Part shown: positions 51,296 through 61,656 of the stretch, piece after piece
Layout: each line of letters opens with the position of its first letter
Numbering within the stretch: position 1 is the stretch's first letter
From: Cheiracanthium punctorium
Taxonomy: Eukaryota > Arthropoda > Arachnida > Araneae > Cheiracanthiidae
Length of the DNA stretch: 64,000 bases
Direction of reading: 5' to 3'
Assembly: GCA_038373885.1 (NCBI GenBank)
Contig: JAWZYV010012243.1
Span: 284,067 to 348,066 of the forward strand
The notes under the pieces: generated by a model
Told to the model about the DNA's origin: nothing
The model's input: only the letters and a program-made list of their open reading frames with translations
The model's database searches: none
Made by a program: the position numbers and the translations under genes

Positions 51296-54200
51296 TGTAG
51301 TATGAATTTGTAACAGATTGGGTTTATTATTGTATGGTTTTCGAGAGAAGCACAATGTAATTAAAAATCAAAATAGTTTCAAAAAAAAAGTTTTTAAAAA
51401 GTAATTTGATAATTTTGATCTAGATTAAAGTTGAATGAAGAAAACAAAAACTAGGCAAGACTGTTCTTTGAGAATTATAATATGAAGTTTAACTAATTAT
51501 TTTCTTTAATAGCTCAAGTTTAATACTGAAATTTTAAAGTGTTTCTTATATTTAATTATCATGACATAAGTGGAATCATAAAAATGATATTCAACTTTTC
51601 AACATGCCAAAAAACATTACTTGAAGCAAATGAAATCTTCTTTATTTAGTAGAAAATATATATATATATCTTGATTAGAATTATTGGTAATTATCTTACT
51701 GTTTAATATGTTTAGAAGATATTAGTAAAACTAGAATTATAATTTTAAAAATAATTTGTTTTCTTATATTAATCTTTGTTTTTAAAGAACTTCCTCACTC
51801 TATAAATATGTGATGTAAAAAAAAAAGTGCATGAACAATATTTACTCAAATTATGAAAATTAATGAGCTTCCAAAGTGTTTCAAGGGTTTATTTCTAATT
51901 GCGTATGACATCATAAATATAGGAAATCTTGCCTTTTATTGATTTTATTTTTTAGGTTCTGAAAAAAGTATTACTTATTTATTTTTCACATCCATTTAAT
52001 ATTTATTGTTTTCATGTATTGTGAATACATATAGCTATTGTAATACATAAATTATTAGATTTGTTTAATCCTAATCTTCTGTTTAAGCACTTTCTACATC
52101 AATGCTGAGTTAAACTTTGTTATACTTGACAGTTTTTATCATTCTGTTGTCATCAGTATTACCTCTTTCATTATATATATTGCTCTCTGGACCTATATTT
52201 ATGTGATAACTTATGTCTATGGCCATTACTTTATTTTTTATTTTCCAAATGTTCTTTTTCCTGCTATTTTTGCGCTGCATCCAAAATTGTGTGTATTCAC
52301 TATTTACATGAAAATATAAAATAATCATCATAAAAAGTTTGTCTATTAAAACTCCAAAGCAATATATTGTTTCATTTTTCTGTATTTCAAACTTACATAT
52401 TCATAAGTTTTTTACATCATCATATTTAAACCTTATTTTCAAAATAATATATTCACTTATTAAATCTAAGATTTTGAACTTTTTCTTTCCCCTTTTGTTA
52501 ACTAAAATTTTATTTGTGTTCTGGTCTTACATCAACAGCAATAACTGATTCAGTTAGATGAGCTCAAACAATTTTCATGAGGACTAAATTTTATATTATG
52601 AATTTGAGCTTTATTTTACTTTAAAAATTTCAAAACTTTTTTATTTATTTTTATTTTTTTATTGTGAAACAGAAATCGTTTACATTCTGCAATATATTAA
52701 TTTCCATAAAGTCAGCCAGTGTGGTATTTGAATTTATTTGCTTAGTGGTATTAATGATCATTATAGAGTGTCCAGTTATTTTGATAGTACTGTTCTTAAC
52801 ATGTAATATTATTTTTACTTTGTATCAGGTAAGTAGTGTAAGTTGTTATCCAGTTACTTGCTTTACTTTTACAGTGGAACTTAAGTATAGGGTAATTTTT
52901 TTTTTCCATTTCAGCAGTATTTTTTTTTTATTACTAGTAAAACATTTTTTGATAATTCATTTGTTTTCTGCTTCCACATGGGTCTTTTACAATTTAGTGT
53001 ACAATTTGTTTGTTTGCTTCAATATCCGTACATTAAGCAGTTGCCACTCCAAAGTCAAAATGACTGCCACCGATTTTAAACTAGCTATTCTATGTATGAG
53101 CTCATAGTCCTTTTCAGTGTTAAACTTTGACATCACATTTTGAAATTCATCCTAGTAGCAACCCTTAATCAGGATTTATCCAGCCTATCATCCTTAATTT
53201 TTTGTATGCCATCATGATTCAATCTATGAGTGCAAATTTCATCCATGATACAGTTTGCCCTATCTAAAACAGACTAGCCAGTCCATGTAGACACTTCTCC
53301 AATTTCCTGAAAGGTTCCTCATTGTTATTCCATGATAATTGTGTGAAGAATGCAGATTGGCTAAGCCATCAGACTGGAAGAGGTGACCCACATTATGAGA
53401 TTACACAAGGTCATTTGTTCTTCTCTCTGTCTTATAAGTTGACGGATGCACATGCTAACTTCTTTTCAGGTGTAAAATTTTTTTAAACCTTAATTTTGGC
53501 ATGTTAACAGCTACTTTTATGAGATTTTTTATTGTTCTTGATGTGCAGATTTTGACTGACTTATGAGAATCATTGTCATTGTAAAAATGTGGATTTTACA
53601 TAAATATTTTCATTTTGCATTATTCTTTCTTTTTTTTATGAGTTTTTTTCAAGTTCAAGATAACTGAAATTTTTACAAATTTAACATTGGCTATAAGCAT
53701 AATCTTTTTAAAAACTAACGATAATCATAATCCATATCATCCCTAGTAATCAATTAAAAGTTGCTTAGTTAATGTATCCAAGAATTCAGTTTCCATGATC
53801 ACTGAATAGAAATGAATTTTGAAATAAAGATTCCTTTACAAGTGATTGCATTGTTAAATCTCACTAATATTTCATTAAAACTTATTTCCTCCTCTCCTCC
53901 CAAATTTTGATGGTAATGTGTTGATCACAATATAAAAAATGTCTTATATTCCCCAAAATTTTCGGTCATGCTATGCGTGTGATATTAAGTACCTAAAAAT
54001 AAATACGTGCATATATGAATAAACTGAAACATTGAAAGAAATAAACAAAGCAATATGCAATGCTATGATTTCCCAAATTTTCTCGATTGCATGGTTTCAA
54101 CAAAGGTCATAGGTTCCAAATCTTAATCGCTATAACTCCAATTGTCAATCATCTGTTCTCAGTGTTTCCAAGCGGACATGTGCGAGCAAGAGCCGAGATA

Positions 54201-55650
54201 AATGCCCCCGATGTTATAAAGAACCTTGCATGACTTCCTCTGTGCTTCCTCCCAATCTACTGATCAGCATTTCAGAAACAAATGACCATTTGTTACTAGG
54301 GCAACTTTCCCTTGATGAAACTGTCTCATGCTTCAGATCCAGACACAGCTAATGAGACTTCTGTAATCATCTTCACTTACCACTCTACTGTTTGAATATA
54401 AATATGAGAAGGAAAGCATTAAAAATAACAGGTTTTTTCCGGTTAGAAACATTTTTTCAAAACTTTATCAGATAAATTTCGCACAACAAAAGGTTTTGTC
54501 AATTTAAAGTCATTCTAGTTTATTAAAGCGATATAGTTGAAAGCTTGAAAGTTAAGGAGTGTAATTTTTAAATTACTAGTATTTTTTGCTTGTTTCTGAC
54601 TACAAGTATTCTCCTAACCCAAGCTTTTCTAATATGTTGTCTATAATCAGTTATCATTGCCTGAGGTGTATTTTCATGTGTCTTTTGAAGTATGTGGAAC
54701 ATTTAATTATTTACGACAAATGGATTCATCCATGTTTGCAAGAATGTCTTTGATGTTGAACCACATGAGAGTATTAATCTTTAATAACATATCCACTAAG
54801 AACTTTAAAAAAAACTTCAGAAGGAGTTTTACAAGACACATATAAATGCAAATTATGTTTGCTGTTATTCAATAAGAGTGACGGATTTTTTCAGAATGCA
54901 TTTTGGCTCAGTCTTTTGAAAATATTACACTTGGCTCTGCTTTGCAAATTTGAAACAAGCACTTCTCGTCTACTTAAATTCACAAAATCAGTTTGTGGCT
55001 ATCAAGATTCAAATATTTTATAGTTATTAGCTGAAGCAGCAGTTCTTCACACAGAATACAGATTTTTAAACCAGCAAATGCAAAATAAATAAATATTCAA
55101 TATAATTTGATTACATTTGGTTACCTGCTTATCTCAACAAATTTTATTCTCATAAATGATTCATATCTTTTTATCAGGATTCATGTTTTATTTAATAACA
55201 ATCTTGATTGTTGTGCATTTTTTTCTTTTTTGTCAAAGCTTGTTAGCATTTAAGTTACTAATTCACTTTAACTCATGATGTAAAAATCATATCGAGTAGC
55301 AAATTTTATTTTGTATTTTTGCCATTCAGTTACCATTGTTACCACGTCCAATTTTGTCACTTACAAGTCATTAAATGCTACAATCCAGCAAAATTCAAAA
55401 TAATTTCTGAAGTTGTTAAAACTCTGAAAATAAAAATACATGAATGTGTTAATCTTTAAAAACACTCTAATTTGAATGCTATTGTATGAGTTTTGCATTA
55501 CATATCCTGTGCATATGCTTCAACAAATCTTCATAATTTTCTATTTTTTCACCTCCCAACCCCCTCAGAGATCCTTTTAAGTGTTACAAAAGCATATTAT
55601 TGGCTATTTTATTGTTTTTTTTTATTTAATTATGTGTGTTAATAAAATTA

Positions 55651-55908
55651 CAGTGGTGGCAAATAATCCTTACAGGCTCAATTCCCCCCCTGATTTTTGT
55701 GGTTGACTTAATTTTTCATTATGGAATTATCGTAATATCCTAACTATTATTAGTGATTCTAAAGTACAGACAGACAAACTGAAATCCTAACAGTTTTCAG
55801 CCCTGTTGGAAAGTGTTAAAAACGGAGTAGAATCGCTATCAGTGCTTTAGGTATTACGATAATTTCATAACAAAAAATTGAGTATGTACAGACTTTTTGC
55901 CACCACTA
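55651..55908. mobile_element. Tc1/mariner-type MITE (258 bp), TA duplication
   Basis: The left end CAGTGGTGGCAAATAATC and the right end (reverse-complemented) TAGTGGTGGCAAAAAGTC are inverted copies flanked by TA on both sides (55649-55650, 55909-55910). Similarity resumes at ATTATCGTAATA near both ends, so the inverted repeats are about 95 bp with a gap. No coding capacity. CAGTGGTGGC-type ends with TA duplication fit the Tc1/mariner superfamily. Confidence 0.7.
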
Positions 55909-56794
55909 TACTATAGTTTTAATTGAATTTAGTTTTTCGTTTGATTAATTAATACACAATTTTAAAACTGTTTAATATTTTTTAACAAAATAATGCAACC
56001 TTTTAGTTATTGCTGCGGTAAAAATAATGCGCAATGCCGTACCATTATTTTCCACCATTCTTATTTTTTTTCCCCTCACTATTCTGAAAAAAAAAGTAAA
56101 GGCCGCTTTCGCTGTCAATAACTTGTGGACCTATCTCCTCCTAAATCGTGGGGATTTGAGTTTCGACAAAGGTGCCCACAGATTCGAAAAATTCCGAGGA
56201 ACCTGTTAAGCTGACTTAAATTTCGAAAATCGAATTATTTTAGAAGATATTAATAAAAAACTGAAAAAATAAACAGAATGGTTGCCAGATTTGGCATAAA
56301 ATCATTCATTCCTTTGCAACAAAGCGTTTCCAAGTATGTAGTATCACGTGAAATTGTCAAACATGAAGTAGAAATACACCCATTTTACGCCAAAATAAAA
56401 ACTACATGAAATAAGTAACTCAAAATGTGTTACACAAAGTTGACAATTTTCAAATAGTAAGTTCGCTTAGACAACAGGAGTTTAGAATTAGCGATTATCC
56501 ATTTTTCCAAAACAGAATAACTAATATCTTGAAAATGAAAAATAATTAAAATTGTAGATTATTTTAAAGCCGGTTCTCGTCCAGCTGGATTATTTGCTAC
56601 CAGTAGAAATATTTGGCGGCGTTAACTATGCCATTATAGCAGTTACAGTGCACTTTGGATATTTGCTAGCGCGACGAGATGGTACAAATCGTGGTGCTAA
56701 GTACGCCAATCTGCAAACGATTATGTAAATGAAAATATGGATAACGGTTTTCCGGTAACCTTAAATGAACAGTAGTTATAGGTTTTGAGCATGT

Positions 56795-56905
56795 GTAAAT
56801 CGCCAAATAATGAAAAGTAGCCATTGTTGACAAGCTATCCTATCTGTTCCGTAACTTTTATTAACTTTACATGTACGCAAGTCGCCAAATAATGAAAAAT
56901 CGCCA
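56795..56905. repeat. Two direct repeats of a CGCCAAATAATGAAAA block
   Basis: CGCCAAATAATGAAAA occurs at 56801 and again at 56883, 82 bases apart. Each is followed by (A/G)T(A/C)GCCAT and preceded by CATGT-type sequence. The class is unknown. Confidence 0.5.
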
Positions 56906-57499
56906 TGGGTGGCAAATGCGCAAGTTGTCCAATAGGTTTTACATTATTAAAAATACAGCTGAAATAGATGTTCTGATTTTATTACGCTTTAGCTCCTAAT
57001 TAATATAACTTTTGAATGGCAACAATAAATATCATTGTGTTTCTGAGGAGTGCAAATAATTTTTCCAGCGATTATTAGCGGAGTCCGCACTCCAGGTGGA
57101 GTATAGCTCAGGACCCTTACAAGACAGATTCCCATAACAAAATATGTTCCGTGTTATGAGGGGAAGGGGATCTACTGTAGTGTGAAGTTTAAATTTTTAT
57201 GTACCAATGAACCTGCAAGAACCAAGCAATGTGTAGCTCAGTAACATTTTATCTGATCCAATCTTCGGGTTTTGTATGTTGAAATTATGTCTTTTTTTAC
57301 GAATAAGCCTGATTAGGGGCCGAATGCCTCATACGAAAAGCGAGCGTAGCGAGTCTGGGGGCCTTAGCCCCTAGTAATTAAAAAAAAATTTTTTTTTAAA
57401 GTATGTTCCTGAAAATGTATTAGACATTCAATATTTAATCTATAGTAATTCTATATTCTTTTAATTTAACTCTAGAAATAAGAGAAATATGATGCACTG

Positions 57500-58181
57500 T
57501 AGCAACAATCTAAACAAGGTGTTCTCAAACTTACCGAAGATGCAGCACGGCACCCTCGTCGTACAAGGCGGACTACGGTAATTTTATATGTATAGGGTTC
57601 CCAAATAGATGTTAACGCACTTTAATGCTTTATCTGTTAGAGATAAGTAGGCAATGTAAATTGAAACAAGATATATCATGCCAAATGCATGGATTATAAA
57701 ACACATTCCAACACGATATTTTTGTGCCAAATTTGGCGATGTATTTTATTTTCCTTAAGTTGGGCGAGATTTCGGAGATAAAATAATATTGTATTATCAC
57801 TATAAATGCAATTTTATGAGATCCCTGGGGCGATCTGGACTTGCCCCTTGAGCGGACTAGAGCTGAAACATATGCTTATTGGAAATCTCGTCTATTTCTG
57901 GTAAAATGTAGCTATACCTTCCTTTCCCTACTCCTTTTTTCGATGAAAAATGTTTAGCATTTTGCATAATTATGATGTCTTTAGTTTCTGGCCAAAAAGA
58001 AAAAACATAATAGTAGTGGTTAATGCACTATCTACCTTGTCTGCTATAGGATTCTCTAAATATAATTCAGAAGATCAAAGAATTTCACCTCGACTGGAAG
58101 AGAGATTGCAATAGGAAAGAATGATTGTATATTCCTTCTGCCATCTTGGGCTCTGTTTAAGTCAATGTCTGCATTGAAATA
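57500..58181. other. Non-coding stretch before the repeat island
   Basis: Contains a possible solitary hAT-like terminus near 57508 (AAGGTGTTCTCAAACTTACC, followed by GCAGCACGGCACCC) with no matching partner found. Nothing else is recognised. Confidence 0.4.
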
Positions 58182-58393
58182 CACCCTCCAAAAAAAGTAT
58201 TCGAGCAAGAGAGAAATTTCCTATTTTAGATTTGCGAATAATCATTGAGTTTTTGAAAAACACACTACTTGACAGAAATATGGAAAGTCATATTTATACA
58301 TAGCCTAATTCATATTCTATGATAAGTAATTTTTAATATACAAAACCAACGTAGGAAATTTCTCTCTTGCTCGAATACTTCTTTTGGAGGGTG
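58182..58393. mobile_element. Tc1/mariner-type MITE (212 bp) with 42-bp inverted ends
   Basis: The inverted terminal repeats 58182-58223 and 58352-58393 are 42 bp long with a single mismatch, beginning CACCCTCCAAAA and including GTATTCGAGCAAGAGAGAAA. Both ends are flanked by TA (58180-58181, 58394-58395). The 128-bp interior is non-coding. The near-perfect arms suggest a fairly recent insertion. Confidence 0.85.
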
Positions 58394-58395
58394 TA

Positions 58396-59124
58396 CAGTA
58401 AACTGGGAGATGTCCAAAAATAGTGGGTAAATTGTTAAAAATTAATGGGAAAGAAGTAAGTAATTTCGACGAAGAAGGTTTCAACCAAAAGGATGTGTAT
58501 GTTTAACCCTTTCATTCCGAAGGTAATTTTTTTTCTAACTAAACCCGAGTTCAGAAGACTCCCAAAATTTATCCTCCCCCTCCTTGAAAAATTTCGGTTT
58601 CTTTTTAAGATCAATCAGTTAACAACTTGTCCGCACCTTTTCCTACATACGTGAAGTACAAAGAATAACTCATTGTTAGACGGATGCCTTTTTCAGACTG
58701 TTTTCATGTTTATGGAAACTATGGGATATGTATATTTACACCTGAAGGAGCAATAGGGGAACCCATTCTGATTAACAATAATAACTTCTCGACAAGTGTC
58801 CGTGAAAAGAAGATCGACTTATGTGCCAAAAGGTGAGGGCATTCTTTTTAAGCATCTTCCATCGTTCTAGGATCCATACTTCTCGGGCACAGTGACAAAT
58901 CGGGACTAGAACTTTTTCTATGGGTGGGACATTTTATGGATACAAACGGGAGTGAGAAGTACCTCACCACTCTTAGAGTTTAGCTGTATATATTATACTC
59001 AATATGAAAATAGCTAGTGCAGGTGGAGGCATATTGAAGCCCAGCAAAATAACTAAATCTTCTAAAAGATCCAGTATTTGGACTTGGATCAATAAAAAAA
59101 AAAATTCAACAGCCAAAGAAAATA
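58396..59124. other. Unassigned sequence between MITE and Tc1 fragment
   Basis: No coding frame of note and no recognisable repeat ends. Slightly less AT-rich than the 42-55 kb region. Confidence 0.5.
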
Positions 59125-59690
59125 CGTTGACGAGTCAAAACATTCTGACCACTCCCACATGTTTCAATGAACTCGTCTGGTCTGGATGACATGGAAAGCA
59201 CGTAATTAAGTGGGAAAGGTATTTAACTGTTACCGGAGAAAGTAAGGAATCATTCTTGCACTTACGTTTGTGAGTGATGGGAAAGGCTATTGATCTAAGT
59301 AAATTTGATAGAGGGCATATTGTAATGGCCCGAAGACTGAACGAGTATCTCTGAAACTGCACGACTGGTTGGTTGTTTACGATCTGCCGTTGTTAGTATT
59401 TATAAAATGTGGATTAATGACGGTGAAACCAGCAGTAGACGCCAAGATTTTGGGCTTGATTTGTTACTTTGGCATCATCAAAGTAACAGGACATCGGAGA
59501 CTGTCCCGCCAAGTACAACAAAAGCAGCGGCAAATAGTGGCTCAGCTGACAGCCCAGTACAACGTTGGTTCAAGTACAAGTGTTTCGGAACATACAGTTC
59601 ATTGGACACTGTTGGATATGGGACTGGGGAACAGACGTCACACTTGTGTGCCTCTGCTTACTAAGCGTCATTGTCAACTACGCCTACAGT
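59125..59690 (+). mobile_element. Tc1-like element, 5' half only
   Basis: From the TA at 59123-59124 the sequence reads CGTTGACGAGTCAAAACATT then CTGACCAC, a Tc1-type terminal stretch. A start codon follows at 59277, opening MGKAIDLSKFDRGHIVMARR, the N-terminus of a Tc1-like transposase. After an early stop, other frames continue the DNA-binding domain (SAVVSIYKMWINDG; then IVAQLTAQYN and SVSEHTVHWTLLDMG). The catalytic DDE domain is missing: homology stops at about 59690, exactly where Gypsy sequence on the opposite strand begins. Confidence 0.7.
59277..59690 (+). pseudogene. Tc1-like transposase N-terminal relic
   Basis: Encodes the paired-like DNA-binding region of a Tc1 transposase, which binds the element's terminal repeats. 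It is broken by a stop 22 codons after the start and by at least two frame changes between 59340 and 59500. The longest clean piece is about 59485-59692. It ends at the family's usual TKRH-QLRLQ segment and has no catalytic residues, so it cannot be active. Confidence 0.65.
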
Positions 59691-59870
59691 GAGGTTGTTT
59701 AAAATTGTGCGATTGAACCTCTCTACCATGCCATCGGATTGTGGGTGTAAAGGCGTAGTCTGGGTTTTGTCCATTCCGAGAAGTTGGCATAGTCCTTTAA
59801 AGACTGCAGGGGTAAAGTTCGTTCCTTGGTCGGAATGAAGTTGCAGAGGGGTTCCATATCTGGAAATCCA
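59691..59870 (-). pseudogene. Gypsy integrase core, distal part
   Basis: The frame on the minus strand carries HSDQGTNF (second catalytic Asp) and, 36 residues later, the catalytic Glu in MVERFNR, i.e. DD35E spacing, with PLHPQSDG between. It begins at the insertion boundary and ends at the truncation point next to the Tc1 fragment. Too short to be in most automated gene lists. Confidence 0.8.
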
Positions 59871-59872
59871 TT

Positions 59873-60526
59873 TATCCTGAGGAAATCTCCTCAGTATATT
59901 TTCTTAAAATAATTTATCCGGATTTTTTCTTAAAACCGTGTGATAAAAACAAAAATATTTTGCACGTGTGGTTTCGTCGCCAAAAGGGCGATGTCTGCAT
60001 CGTTTCTGGTTGCCTTTTCGGGGTTTTTTTTATGTTCTGTCGCAGCGGGATTTTCAGAATGAGAGAGGTGTGCACTTCGGTTTTGAGAAGGAATTTTTAG
60101 CTTCGTGATGATTTTGATTATAAATTGTGATATATATATATATAGAAATACTGAAGTCAACTGAGAATAAGTATTCTCGAGGGTCTCTACTTAAAAATTG
60201 GTGTGATGGTAAATTTCTTGTGCCTGTTATGAAAAATAAAGGGTAAAACGTCTCGCATTGGATTTATATTTTGCCGTGATGTACTTCATGCTTTCCCCCC
60301 AGGAGCAGGTGGTGTGGCGGTAAGACAATTATCGTTTTCAATTTTAATATATATTAATTATACCAGTATGCATCTTGATTAAAGTTCGGACCTGGCATTC
60401 CCATTTGGAATATTGCGAACACTGTTTCTTTTTGCTGTGTACTAGCCACTATTTAAATACCGTGAGTATATGTATTCTGTTTATATTTTTGAGAACAACT
60501 ATTTACAAAAAGAACTCTTTAGGACA
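59873..60526. mobile_element. 654-bp insertion in Gypsy integrase, possible solo LTR
   Basis: CCATT occurs on both sides (59868-59872 and 60527-60531). Removing the insert and one copy restores a continuous integrase frame, so these are exact 5-bp duplications, the usual length for LTR retrotransposons. The ends are TATCCT and, from the right, TGTCCT, a 5-of-6 short inverted repeat. An imperfect palindrome CTGAGG...CCTCAG sits just inside the left end. A TATATATATATAG tract (about 60130) and an AATAAA (about 60236) fit an LTR in + orientation. No coding frame. Solo LTR is my preferred reading; a small DNA element is the alternative. Confidence 0.6.
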
Positions 60527-60775
60527 CCATTCTTGCACCAGTACCTCTGCTACGGTCGTAGCTTCTTGATCGGGAATAGGAAACGCTTCGGGACATTTAG
60601 AGAAGTAGTCAATGACAACTAGGATGCATTTGTTGCCATCCGAAGTTCGCGGAAGAGGTCCCAGGATATCGAGGGCAATCCTCTCAAAAGGCGCTCCTAC
60701 ATTATAACGATGTAGTCTTCCACGGCTTCGTTTCTTCGGGCCTTTACGGGCGGCACAGGCGTCACAAGCTTGACA
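60527..60775 (-). pseudogene. Gypsy integrase, zinc-finger CC and proximal core
   Basis: After the frameshift near 60776 the minus-strand frame carries CQACDAC (the two cysteines of the HHCC finger), then FERIALDILGPLP (first catalytic Asp) and VVIDYFSKCPEAFP. It runs to the CCATT insertion boundary. The HH half of the finger is in the neighbouring frame (within 60697-61656). Confidence 0.78.
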
Positions 60776-61656
60776 CCCTTTTCGACGTCGCCTCGAGCCC
60801 TAACCCAGTAGAAGCGCTCGCGAACTTTCTGCAGGGTCTTCATTACGCCAAAATGGCCTCCAGTGTAGCCATTATGAAGTTCTTCTAGAACCTTCGGAAT
60901 CCTCGAACGAGGGAGTACTAACTGCCATCGGAGCATCTTGCCGTCGTCCGACTCCCATTTACGATACAGGACTCCATTCCTCAGGCGAAGCGAATCCCAT
61001 AAAGCCCAGTACTGTTTTGTTGCCGGACTGTAAGATGATATTTCTTGCCAACTGGGCTTAGCGCTGGATTTTTCCATAAATTCCACAATAGGTTTGATGT
61101 CGCTGTCTGCTAATTGGTCCGCCAGAACATTTTCGTCACTCCAGGGATCTTGGGATGGTGTCGATGATGTAACCTGGCGGACAACGGGATGTTTCAGATG
61201 GTAATTTTTCTCTGCCCTGGGGCAATAGCGACAGCTGTCTATACAGGGCCTTCTTGACAAAGCATCCACCTGGCTATTTGGCCCTTTGGATTCTTGAAAT
61301 TTAGAAGCCAGGTTAAAGAGGCATGGTCCGTTCGGAGCAGGAACTTTCGGCCGTACAGGTAATGATGGAAGTGCCCCTTCCCTAATGATAGCAAGAAGTT
61401 CCTTTCTCGTAACACAATAGTTACGTTCCGCCTTCGAAAGGCATTTGCTCCAGTAGGCAATGACATGTTCTTGGCCATCTATCTCCTGGGACAAAACCGC
61501 TCCGACACTCTCCTTACTCGCATCTGTGTCCAGGAGAAATGGCTTGTCAGGGTGAGGATACGACAGGATCGGCGAAGATGTTAAGGCCGTCTTAAGTTCG
61601 TTGAATGCGTCCTCGCATTCTTCAGTCCATAGAAATTTTTGTCCAGTCTCGGTCAA
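60697..61656 (-). pseudogene. Gypsy RNase H and integrase N-terminus
   Basis: A 319-codon frame with the RNase H start FLWTEECEDAFNELK, the catalytic Asp of LLDTDASKE, Glu in TRKELLAI, then VDALSRRP and the integrase finger HNGYTGGHFGVMKTL with RFYW. Between about 61410 and 61250 the true RNase H sequence (HHYLYGRKFLLRTDHASLTW) lies in another frame, and the stretch normally separating it from DALSRR is missing, indicating a deletion. The end of the frame beyond about 60776 is out of frame. Confidence 0.82.

Larger units (their letters stand above)
41841..57500. other. RSK 3' UTR and gene-poor AT-rich region
   Basis: I find no splice-linked coding frames or recognisable protein motifs on either strand across these 15.7 kb. 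Apart from the MITEs at 44343-44897, 49952-50102 and 55651-55908, the SINE at 51000-51295 and simple repeats (poly-A at about 46080-46096 and 50428-50445, a (TATG)n run at about 49012-49030, (CA)n at 44822-44839), the sequence is featureless. How much belongs to the RSK 3' UTR is unknown. Confidence 0.6.

Noticed and set aside
52664..53107. 147-codon hydrophobic open frame (+)
   Set aside because: Dominated by Phe, Ile, Leu and Ser from T-rich codons, with no recognisable motif, no supporting splice context and no second exon. Consistent with a chance frame in AT-rich DNA.
57300..57380. AGCGAGCGTAGCGAG/GGGGCCTTAGCCCC patch as a regulatory site
   Set aside because: Looks like the edge of an interspersed repeat. 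No partner end, duplication or gene context was found to support a call.
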